DNA from: Verpa conica
Taxonomy: Eukaryota > Ascomycota > Pezizomycetes > Pezizales > Morchellaceae
Assembly: GCA_033030425.1 (NCBI GenBank)
Contig: JAUFSD010000023.1
Coordinates: 372,001 to 436,000, forward strand
DNA length: 64,000 nt
Direction of reading: 5' to 3'
Positions 55,356 through 64,000 of this stretch are shown piece after piece (the first letter of the stretch is position 1; every line of letters starts with the position of its first letter). A program made the position numbers and the translations under genes. The notes below the pieces were generated by a model, which worked only from the letters and a program-made list of their open reading frames with translations, was not told the DNA's origin and did not search any database.

Positions 55356-55587
55356 GGGGAGGTTAAGCTGCATAAGAAAAAAAAGTAATAACTAACATAT
55401 GTATTCGTTGTTGATGCGGCTAGTTCCGAACAAAAAAAAAAAAAAAAAAGAAAACAAAAAAAAAATTACATAAGTGATGCATACATAGATATATCGGAGA
55501 CAGCTTACGAATTCACTACCTTTATGTAAGATATATGCCCTGAGGAGAGAATACTTGTTCGTACATGCATGTGACTTAGAATCTGCT

Positions 55588-55602
55588 TAGAGAGAGAGAG
55601 AG
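55588..55602. repeat. (AG)n microsatellite
   Basis: About seven AG units followed by an A-run. Confidence 0.85.
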
Positions 55603-56949
55603 AAAAAAAAAGAATTATTTCGTTGAGTATGTTTGGAACCTCAAGCGTAGACAGTTGTTCCTCTGCGCATTGTGATGGTTGTCAAGCGTAATGGTTGTGT
55701 GCGTGCGATTATTCTATGCGCGGCGCTTGCGGGTGCATATTGGCCTGGCATAAGCTGGGCTGAAACATAGGGTGGCAAAACAAGTCCCGGCTTCTTGATA
55801 CAAAAACAACTACCGAGACTATAGAGCCTCAATGACAGCGGAATCGGGTTGGCAAGGTACTATCTGCGGGCTCGACGTTTTCGATAAACGTTAAGAAAAA
55901 ACAAAAATAATGGGGCGTGAAGATATACTAGAAAGGGAAGTAAGCATGAGGAAGTAGGCTAACACACACAATACTGGGAATTGACATGATTCGATAGGAT
56001 TTGTTGTCCGGCCAGTCAGCCTACAGTCTGGTTATATAAGAGTGTATGCCTTTTGGGTAACCAGCAGCTGCCCAATGGCAGTCGTACTTTTTTTGTTGGG
56101 GTTAGGAATCAGAGAGTCCAGGGATCCGGGGGTGCCTCATAGAATATTGGGAGTCGAGAAGTTTCTCTACCCTTGTTGCGCCTTGTAGTGTCACGTTATG
56201 ACCTGGCAAACCATGGCAAAAGAGAGGACTAACACGTGCGCAGTGGCAAAGTGCTTTACCGTTGGGGGTAATCCTTATGGTAGGCGTTCTGCTGGTTGCT
56301 TTTGACAGGCTGTTTGGTAAGTTGGTCTGGTCTTTAAAAAGCATTGGAATGTAGTACAAGACATATGTAGCACTATCCTAGTGTTATAGTTAGTTGTTTT
56401 ATGAAAGAGGCCGGGCTTAACTCCGGATATATCCTCAAGCAGTCCATCTTAAGCCTTGCAGTCATGAGACACCTGAGTACTATTGGACATTGTTGGTAAA
56501 TCTCCATGTAGGCGTTTTTCCATGTAAGTATACGGTGCACTAACCTGGCCTATAATAGAGTGATTCCACCCTGCTCAGCCTGTTGTGACCTTTTTCAGAA
56601 CACTGTACACGTAACTGGATATACGTAAAGCTTTCTCATATATTTAGTCGGCCTAACAAGTTTAGTATCGTGCGCCACCATAGCATAGTTACAAGGCAGG
56701 ACTTTGTCCGCCTTTCCTTGTCTCGTATTCAGCGTCGACTAGTTCATATCGTATCACCCGGGACGGTTATTACTCCGTGTTTAGTTAAGGACCTCATCGT
56801 GGATCGAAGCACCCCCGCACGGGAATAACTTGCCAAACCCATAGGGTAACAATTAGTTACGTAAAGGTCTAAGGAAGTGCTAGATTCAATAGGAATCAAG
56901 TGATAAATACCCTTAATTTCTATTAGCTGCTTTAATGTCTCCCAACCTC

Positions 56950-56974
56950 CATGTATTTATGATTAATTCATTTA
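56950..56974 (-). repeat. Dispersed motif, copy E
   Basis: CATGTATTTATGATTAATTC followed by ATTTA; nearly the full motif. It lies 170 bp upstream of the mL41 gene. Confidence 0.6.
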
Positions 56975-57083
56975 CTAATGCCTTCTTTGGAATGGGTTCA
57001 GCCCTAACCCATTACGAGTGATAACTCATGATATCAAAGCCGGGTAACTCTTATGGCCATTTCTCGAATTTAAAGTTTACTCC

Positions 57084-57110
57084 ACCAGCCAGCCAGCCAG
57101 CCAGTCAGCC
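57084..57110. repeat. (CCAG)n microsatellite
   Basis: About five CCAG units in the presumed 5' UTR of mL41, one with C-to-T change. Confidence 0.85.
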
Positions 57111-57146
57111 TCCGCTGCCCCAATTGGAAACAAATAAAATCCAAAC

Positions 57147-57525
57147 ATGCAGCCCACCGCCGCTCTTTTCCGCTCGATACGTCGTCTTGCCCTAACGACA
57201 AAAATGGTCAATGGCGGCTACTATAAAGGTACCCGAACCGGTTCTATGGGACGGCACACGAAACACGGAGGCTATGTTATCGATTGGGAGAAAGTTAGGA
57301 CTTATATAGTTCCTGACTTGGAAGGGTTTAAGGTTCGTTTTTCGCCCTAGGTTGGGAAAAAAGATGGATAAGATAGCTCATGGAAAACATTTATGGGAGT
57401 AGTTGACCCCATTCGTAACGAGGAAGATGCCGTTGACTTCTGGTGCAACACGATATTCTGGGTCGAGTCCACTAAGTGGGGAGTTGTATTTGCAGAGGTG
57501 GAAAAATGAGAATGGAGAGAATTAA
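57147..57525 (+). CDS. MRPL27: Mitochondrial large-subunit ribosomal protein mL41
   Basis: Component of the 54S mitoribosomal subunit, 102 aa. Exon 1 (57147-57332) encodes MQPTAALFRSIRRLALTTK, then YYKGTRTGSMGRHTKHGGYV and RTYIVPDLEGFK, which is the diagnostic mL41 block. Exon 2 (57403-57525) continues LTPFVTRKMPLTSGATRYSG and ends LYLQRWKNENGEN. The intron (57333-57402) is needed: reading through stops after five residues, whereas the spliced frame restores the conserved FKLTPFV. The Arg/Leu-rich N-terminus serves as a mitochondrial presequence. It is convergent with MRP51, another mitoribosomal gene, 263 bp away. Confidence 0.95.
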
Positions 57526-57788
57526 GATGTGGATGAATGGTTCTGGGTGTGGGCTGTAGGTAGGGTTAAGAATATCACTCGTGATGATTCTTAGAGGAAG
57601 CTGATGGAGGGCTTGGCAAGCTTTTGTAAATAGATACAAACAAATGTATAAAAGTTTTGATACAACTTGTTTTTTTAATCTGAGGAGATATATACAATCG
57701 TGACTAGAATTTACAATTCAACCAAATGAAGAGGACTCAGAAAAATGTAGGACTATTTTTACAATAGTTTGATCTCTCAAGAGGCCTA

Positions 57789-59150
57789 TTAACGTCTTAT
57801 ACTACCCGCCAACATATCCATGATGGCCTCTGTATAACTGTCCCTCTCTGGGTTTTTACCTACAACCCCTCTTACCTTCGGTCCAGGGGTTGCTTCTGCT
57901 TCACCTCCCGCATTATAAAGCGCATCCCATTCCCTAGGGACAGGAACGCTCTTCAACATCTCTAACGCCCTCTCCCCACCTCCAGTACCAAAGTTACCCC
58001 GCGATCCATCTTCATTGACTGTGTCCACATCCAATAGCACCCGTCCATGTGCGTCTAGCATAGCCATTCCGGGAAGGTATTTGCGCGTATATTGGCGGTT
58101 GTTGTGGAGCTTAAGTGCTCCATCGAGGCGCATGGCGTCGCCGGCCTTCGCAATGAAACCACCAACACCAATCATGCTGCCAGAGGGACCAGAGTAGTTC
58201 ATGTAACGACCCAATACAGATTTTGCTTCCTGTCGGGGACCTTCAATTGGGTCATTTCTGACGTGTGCAGAAGATCGAATATAGTGGAGACCACCTGATG
58301 GGTGGGTTCGGTGTGGACGAGAGTGGAACGGAATATCCAAAAACGCAAGAACCAACCTCTCGAGTAGGAATGAGTCCGCGCGGAGAGCCAAGATGTCGAC
58401 CTGATTAGCATCTAACTCTTTGAATTTCTTCTCTTCCACACCTTCAGTCTCTACTCCCTCCACACCTTCAGTCTCTACTCCCTCCACACCTTCGGCCTTC
58501 TTTTCCTTCGCACTCTCGGAATCCCTCGCCAGCTGTATAGGGCTCCGTGATTCACGGCCTTGACCATCGTAGGTATGCGAATCTGATTCTGAAGCAAATG
58601 CGAGTAGGTTCCTTGCGACAAAATCGACGAATTCCTGTCTCCTTGGCTTGATCTGCGTCTCGATATAGCGTTTAAATTCCTGCGCAGACATGTCCGGTAG
58701 ATAAGGACCGTTATACCGCCATTTATAGCTTTCGGTAGAACTTCTACCATTATAGCTGAACACGGATTCTCTATGGGCATACGTGTTCCTGACGGCCTTC
58801 TGGTCGATAGCAAGCCCCTTGAATATCGGTATGTCCATCTCCTGCCATTTCTTCAATGTGATAACATCGTCCCCTGCAGACTCATACTCCGTGAAGTGCT
58901 CCAACGTATCGAGCTTTTTGTAGCGCAGAAATGGATATTTCGTCTTGGTCGGTAGGTCCCGCTTGAGGCCCCAATTCCCGCGGGCATGGGAGGAACCTGG
59001 GGTTGTGATGGCTTGGATGGTTGGGTAGGGTGATACACTGGGATTGTTGAGGAAATAGGAGGGTGGTGGGGGTACCGGAGCCGGCATGGCTACTAGGCGG
59101 GATTTCCGGAGGAGGTTGGCGCCCGGGGAAAGGCGCTTGGTACAGCTCAT
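57789..59150 (-). CDS. MRP51: Mitochondrial small-subunit ribosomal protein Mrp51
   Basis: Fungal 37S mitoribosome protein, 453 aa, single exon. In yeast Mrp51 supports translation of mitochondrial mRNAs. The start MSCTKRLSPGANLLRKSRLV matches the typical N-terminus of the family, followed by a Pro-rich stretch (MPAPVPPPPSYFLNNPS). Family segments include RGNWGLKRDLPTKTKYPFLR, LEHFTEYESAGDDVITLKKW, and near the C-terminus GGFIAKAGDAMRLDGALKLH followed by the PGMAMLDAHGRVLLDVDTV segment. A Glu/Gly/Val repeat from a 24-bp DNA duplication sits in the middle linker (around 58440-58490). The 3' ends of this gene and mL41 face each other. Confidence 0.93.
   Translation of the reverse strand: MSCTKRLSPGANLLRKSRLVAMPAPVPPPPSYFLNNPSVSPYPTIQAITTPGSSHARGNWGLKRDLPTKTKYPFLRYKKLDTLEHFTEYESAGDDVITLKKWQEMDIPIFKGLAIDQKAVRNTYAHRESVFSYNGRSSTESYKWRYNGPYLPDMSAQEFKRYIETQIKPRRQEFVDFVARNLLAFASESDSHTYDGQGRESRSPIQLARDSESAKEKKAEGVEGVETEGVEGVETEGVEEKKFKELDANQVDILALRADSFLLERLVLAFLDIPFHSRPHRTHPSGGLHYIRSSAHVRNDPIEGPRQEAKSVLGRYMNYSGPSGSMIGVGGFIAKAGDAMRLDGALKLHNNRQYTRKYLPGMAMLDAHGRVLLDVDTVNEDGSRGNFGTGGGERALEMLKSVPVPREWDALYNAGGEAEATPGPKVRGVVGKNPERDSYTEAIMDMLAGSIRR
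58436..58495. repeat. 24-bp tandem repeat inside MRP51
   Basis: Two copies plus a partial third of a unit containing CACACCTTCAGTCTCTACTC; encodes EGVEGVET twice, in frame. Confidence 0.85.
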
Positions 59151-59797
59151 ATTGGGCGAGTGAGGTTGCCAATCCGAATTGCAATTGGCTATTATTCTCG
59201 CCGGTGTTGATGCCGGCTAGATTTGTGTTTGATATGTCGCCTGGGGAATCTCATTCAAATTCGTGGTGTTTGAGTAGGATGTTAAAAATTCGTGGGGAAC
59301 AAAGCCGGGTAACGTTTTTATCATACATATAGTATCACTCGGCGGGAGTCTTATATATAAATTGTTGGAGTTATTTTCATTATTAGGCATATATTTGTAG
59401 TGGATTTTTGTGTGGGAGACCCTGCCATGGTGTACTTAGGTATGTAAATAGGGCTGATAGGGATACCAACTAGGTAGTTAATCCGTATCTGGTGTAAGTA
59501 TCTGTGTTCAAACATTTCTTAGTAACCGTTTATGAGTGAAATTGAACTAAGCACTGCAATATGAGAAGGTTCCTCTTAAGTTCCTCCTAAATATTTTTGT
59601 TTGTTTTCTGTGTGGATTGTATTTGTGGCCCTTTAATGCTGTAGTTGTGTGTGCTCTTCTCTTAGTAGAAAGCGTAGATGCCTTCAAATATGGAGAAAAT
59701 AAAAGTCTTTTAGGATAGTTTGGTAAGATCATTCTATTCAAATGATGCTATATTTTTCTCGTTCTCTTCGAAAGATATCTCACAAAATATGATATGC
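59151..59797. other. Intergenic between MRP51 and the dipeptidase
   Basis: MRP51 promoter and dipeptidase 3' flank. AT-rich, no gene seen. Confidence 0.65.
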
Positions 59798-61402
59798 TCA
59801 ATATTCCATCTTCTTCACCACATCCTCTAGTGGTTTTACTCCCTCAGCCATCATCTCCCTCGAAACTCTCTCAACACCACCCCAAACCCTCAAGATGTTT
59901 CCTCCAGCCAGGAGCTTCCCTTGTTCATTTGTCATCCCTCTGTTCAAGAGTTCGACAAATAGCGCTGGGAACTTCGATACATCTTCGAGGCCGGCTGGCA
60001 CGATAGGGATTCCGTCAAAATCAGAACCAATACCGACGTGCTCCCATCCGATAAGTTCAGCAATATGCATAACATGGTCAGCAACATCAGATAGAGTCGC
60101 GTCTTGAGGCGACTGGCCGGGGGCGCAGTGGATAAATTCAGGGTAGAAATTAACCATCACTACACCGCCATTCTCCTTAACGAGCAGGAGGACATCATCG
60201 GGGACATTCCGGAGGCTGGGACAGATCGCAAAGCTTGAATCCAAAAAAGGTCAGTTAGGTAACCCGCACAACCTTCTTGATTTAGGAACTCACGCGGAAG
60301 AATGACTAAACATAACCGGCGCTCTGGTAACCTTCAATGTGTCCACCATAGTTTCCTTGCTCACATGCGCAAGATCCACAATCATTCCGATGCGGTTCAT
60401 CTCCTTTACAATATCTTCGCCATCACTTGATAATCCGTGCCAGTATGGGGCATCTGCGGGAAGGGCGCTATCTGAGTATTTATTGTTACAGTTGTGGTTA
60501 AGTGTTACGTAACGAACTCCGAGGGAGTAGTAGAGACGGAGTGTAGACGCAGAATTGCCAATCATGTGAAGGCCTTCGACCCCCATCATTGAAGCAATTC
60601 TGCTCGAGGCATGTGCCTTGACTGCTGATGAAGAAGAGAGAGCAAGTTCGAGGTCAGAGGGATATGCGGAGACGAGGCGAAGAACTAGGTCGATTTGTTG
60701 GAGTGTATCGTGGACATTCTGAGGCGGGGAGTCTGATTAGTGGGGAAGTACATGAAAGGGCTGAGGGATGTCACCTCGTAGTAGACGGCATCTGTGAAGT
60801 TGTTATCGGTTCCTGGGCAATCAGTGTAGATACTCCAGAAGGTTCCCTATCCACCAGAAGTTGAGCTGAGTGCTCAAAAAGTATCCCCCCATGTAATCTC
60901 GCTTCCTATGTAGCTTCCTATTGTCTAAGAGATGGAGGAACGAACCCCTACGCGTCCCTCGCGCAGCCGTGGAATATCAACATGGCCCACCAATTCCGTA
61001 TCAAAGGTAAAGTTCTTGTTGTATATGTTGTTTCCATAAAACGCTCTAATTGCGATCGGCAAGTCGTCATGTCCATCTTAAAGTTCGAAACCATATGGTT
61101 AGTATCTTATCTTGGCCCAATAGATATCACCGGAACAGACCTATCAACGGTGTTGATTTTAGGATATATTCAGCCCTCTCTTCTGGCGATAAGGAATTAC
61201 TCGGCGGTTCATTATGCGAATCTCTCGGGAGCATAGATGAGACCGGGTGAAAGAACACGAAACCGACAAGACATATCGTCACGAGGAGACCAGTTACCCT
61301 GGAGCCGTTCTTTGAGCGCGTAGGCGATGGGTGTATTCTGTACATTTTTTCCATTGTGTTGAGTTCCGGTGGGGATACTCTGTCTTTGGAGTGAGGAGAC
61401 AT
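59798..61402 (-). CDS. Membrane dipeptidase (peptidase family M19)
   Basis: Zinc dipeptidase of the renal dipeptidase family, 441 aa, hydrolysing dipeptides. Exons: 61402-61141, 61076-60946, 60846-60775, 60718-60294, 60233-59798, all in phase. A single hydrophobic segment (GLLVTICLVGFVFFHP, about residue 40) acts as signal anchor. The mature part begins STPLIDGHDDLPIAIRAFYG with the HxD zinc ligands. Then come GTFWSIYTDCPGTDNNF, SMMGVEGLHMIGN (bridging Glu), LTLNHNCNN-type YVTLNHNCNNKYSDSA, PVMFSHSSAFAICPSLRNVP (His ligand) and GWEHVGIGSDFDGIP (Asp). The first donor GTCTGT is slightly unusual but uniquely gives LIDGHDDLP. Catalytically complete by inspection. Confidence 0.94.
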
Positions 61403-64000
61403 GTCTTTTGTAGCTGGAGACTGAGTGGCGTTGAGAAGGCAGAGATATTGTTTTACGTATTCTACTCGTGTTGCTGGACAGAATACGAAGTTGTAGACAA
61501 GACGATCCGTAGATCCTTACTTTATGTAACCCTAAAGGGGAATCTCCGGGCCAAGCACTCGTATAGTGGTGTAGAGATGCTTGGGTGAGCTGCTACCGAA
61601 GGAAACTCCTACTGGGTACCTCTATCACTTCCCTATCAATTGGTTACCTCGAATGTCTTGTAATACTGTGGTGGTTAGGTGATTGGATATCTGGGCCGTT
61701 GGATCAGCCTTAGTACTGTCGTGTTCAAGTCTTGGCAGTGCTTAAGCTGACAGAGTCTTGCAACCACCAAACAGAACGATCTAGGAATGGGTGTATACGG
61801 AGTAAAGGGCTCAAATCACGCAGACATAGATTTCTATTTATGAACGCGATATTTCTTCTACGCGGCTTACCTGGGCATTGGGTATGTTTTATTCTTGTCT
61901 GAATCCTAGTGTCAGCCTCTTTAAACTAGATCAAGGATAAGTCAATGGGCAAAAAAACATGCTCAATACGTGTAGCTTAGAATTCCATGCACCTCCTCCC
62001 AAAGTCATCCATTTGGCAGTGGTTAGAGCTGGCTAAATTCTACTATACATATTACGATTAACTGTTTTTGACAACTATTTAAGCCATCTAAGAGTTCGAT
62101 CAAAAATTCAGACGGTACGAAAGATGTATGTATTCCTTCAGCTAGTCTCGTTTACACCCTCATGTTAGCTACGTAGCACAATTGGGGCACGTCATGTCTA
62201 CCCTCTGAGCTTAGACCAATTATTTTTTGGCTGTATTTTGGCTCGGGGTTTCCGGGGAAAGTTCTGTGTATGAAATGGGCACGAGACTACATTCGTGGTT
62301 ATATGAAACTGTTGATAAAAACGATCGCTGTTTCGTATGTCCGGATGGCCGATTCGACAGCCATATATAGGGATTGAATTGATAATGAATTTTTTTGGTA
62401 GATCTATTAGACCGGACACGAGAGTATATGAGTTCGTGATATGAGCCACGTTGCTATGGGGGGAAACTCTAGCCTAGAAAACTCAGCGATCCAATGAGAT
62501 CGCATGCTTATACTCGGTGTTGCGGCGTCCGGTCGCCCTTGCTGACTGAAACCTCAAGTGAGATTTAGTGCACGTGGGAAAGATGCTGTTTCTAGACATA
62601 TCACCTACTTTGCTCTCCTTATACCGCTTTAACTTAGTAGCTACACGTTTATGCCTAGTCAGCTCTATCTGTAACGTGACTCTCACGAAAAACCATGAGG
62701 ATTTAACAGCTACTTACAATATCTAAGGACTGGATAAGTTTATTATCCAATCGTAAGAGTAGTTACCAGTTACTAACTCCGGTTGGTTTAGAAATAGCTG
62801 AGGATCGTAACGTTATTTGAGCCTCAGAACCTCCCTTAGTCGGTGAGAAGCAGGGAATTTACCAACTAGAGACGATATTTTTTTTACAGTTTTTCAGTCT
62901 TATTTACTTCAAGAGATACTATACATTATTGTTCCAAAAAAGTATTTGTAAGGTAGTGTTCCCAAATATGATATCACACTAGTAATGCGATGCCCCTTAG
63001 AGTAAAGACGTCACTTTACTAGTCGTCCAAGGCTTCATTCAGGGCAATTTTATGGGCGTCCTTGCCAAGCCCTACTGTGTTTGTTTTTCTATAGGGTACT
63101 CTACGCCACGCGGACACGGTTCAGGTGTGGAGAGCACAGAGTAAGCACAGGGGCAGAAAATCAAGAGAATACTTCTGAAAAGTCGGAGATTTGAGCTAGA
63201 GAAATAAAATAGTGTTTTATTATAACGAATACTAAGCAAAAAAGCAAAAGCTGGTTACCGTTGATTAGATTGCACACAAAATCTAACCTCCTATGTGACG
63301 AGCCTTGATATTTCTAGTAAAATATACTATTTCCAGTAAAATATACTATTTCCAGTAAAATATACTATTTCCAGTAAAATATACTATTTCCAGTAAAATA
63401 TACTATTTCCAGTAAAATATACTATTTCCAGTAAAATATACTATTTCCAGTAAAATATACTATTTCCAGTAAAATATACTATTTCCAGTAAAATATACTA
63501 TTTCCTCAACTTATCGCTACCATCAACCCTAGGGACCTTTTAATCTCCCTTCTGAGACATAGTATCAAAAGAGAAGTAGTAGTACTGCTACCCAGTTTCT
63601 TACGATAAACAATTAGCAAGGCCAAAATCCTCGGTAGTAAGTCAATGTGAATCAGGAAGTCAATACTTACTAAATTGATCTTTTTTAAATATTGTAGAAA
63701 AGTTACAACTTGAGTTAAGGTTTTCTGCACCTATGATAAATATAAATTTCAGGATCCTTTATGAATACATCAATATAGAGAGTAAACGGTTAAGACTTAC
63801 TGGCACTGGTGATTTAAGCTTTTGGGTTACCCGCCAAAAGAAAGTTTATAATAGTTCTCTATTTAAATATCGCTATATATGCTTTAGTTAGCCTTCCCAG
63901 GGGATTCCCTAATAATATCAATAAGGAAGAAATGTTATATACAATTTGGAGTTTGCATTGCTTTTTGGCTGGGAGTGGCTGGGAGTGGCTTTATGCCACT
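61403..64000. other. Gene-free right end
   Basis: AT-rich, only short frames on both strands. It contains the 19-bp minisatellite and ends with a 10-bp GGCTGGGAGT repeat at the window edge. Confidence 0.6.
63314..63503. repeat. Minisatellite, 19-bp unit x 10
   Basis: Ten head-to-tail copies of CCAGTAAAATATACTATTT; nine are identical and the first differs at one base (CTAG for CCAG). Exactly 190 bp. Confidence 0.95.

Larger units (their letters stand above)
52481..57146. other. Gene-poor tract upstream of mL41
   Basis: Mixed composition with a GC-richer part near 52.9-53.1 kb and many homopolymer runs (A-runs near 53698 and 55431; G-runs near 54247 and 54680). It contains a spliced coding-like segment at 54675-55080 and dispersed motif copies D and E. 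Otherwise no gene recognised. Confidence 0.5.

Noticed and set aside
57333..57402. Apparent frameshift or early stop in mL41 after GFKVRFSP
   Set aside because: It is an intron; splicing restores FKLTPFVTRKM in frame.

Overview
The window is nuclear DNA from a filamentous ascomycete (Pezizomycotina; class not determinable from the sequence alone). Reasons: genes are split by many 45-80 bp GT-AG introns with CTAAC/CTGAC branch points, the genes include fungus-specific families (Mrp51, mL41 of fungal type, Dal5-like permeases, CE3 esterase, NACHT-ankyrin NLRs with fungal N-terminal domains), and the intergenic DNA is AT-rich with decayed DNA transposons. Splice phases were checked by hand for every multi-exon model given here.

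Layout. 1-6.7 kb: two minus-strand transporters, a Dal5-type MFS permease running off the left edge and a complete 12-exon MDR-type ABC transporter. 7.6-7.8 kb: a MITE with pogo-like ends. 8.4-13.1 kb: NLR-1, a plus-strand NOD-like receptor with N-terminal membrane helices, a SesB-like alpha/beta hydrolase, a NACHT NTPase and about 14 ankyrin repeats. 14-19.3 kb: a small complex I subunit, dipeptidyl peptidase III and a secreted SGNH/CE3 esterase. 20.1-20.4 kb: a Tc1/mariner transposase relic. 21.1-25.1 kb: NLR-2 (minus strand), Helo-like N-terminal domain, NACHT and about 15 ankyrin repeats, most of them nearly identical. 26-29.3 kb: a divergent pair of ribosome-assembly genes (ENP1/bystin and RRB1). 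38.5-42.4 kb: RPC2, the second-largest RNA polymerase III subunit. 57.1-61.4 kb: two convergent mitochondrial ribosomal protein genes (mL41 and MRP51) and a membrane dipeptidase.

Between these lie two gene-poor tracts (29.3-38.5 and 42.4-57.1 kb), AT-rich and full of homopolymer runs, short dispersed repeats and palindromes. They are not empty: hand splicing gives at least three small intron-containing genes (75, 65 and 100 aa) that contiguous open reading frames hide, plus weaker candidates. The right end carries a 19-bp minisatellite in ten copies.

Functionally the conserved genes are mostly housekeeping (ribosome assembly, Pol III, mitochondrial translation, respiration, peptide turnover). 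The accessory interest is the pair of NLRs with two different N-terminal effector classes about 8 kb apart, in a neighbourhood with transposon remains. Fungal NLRs of this architecture are linked to non-self recognition and regulated cell death; that role is inferred here from family membership.
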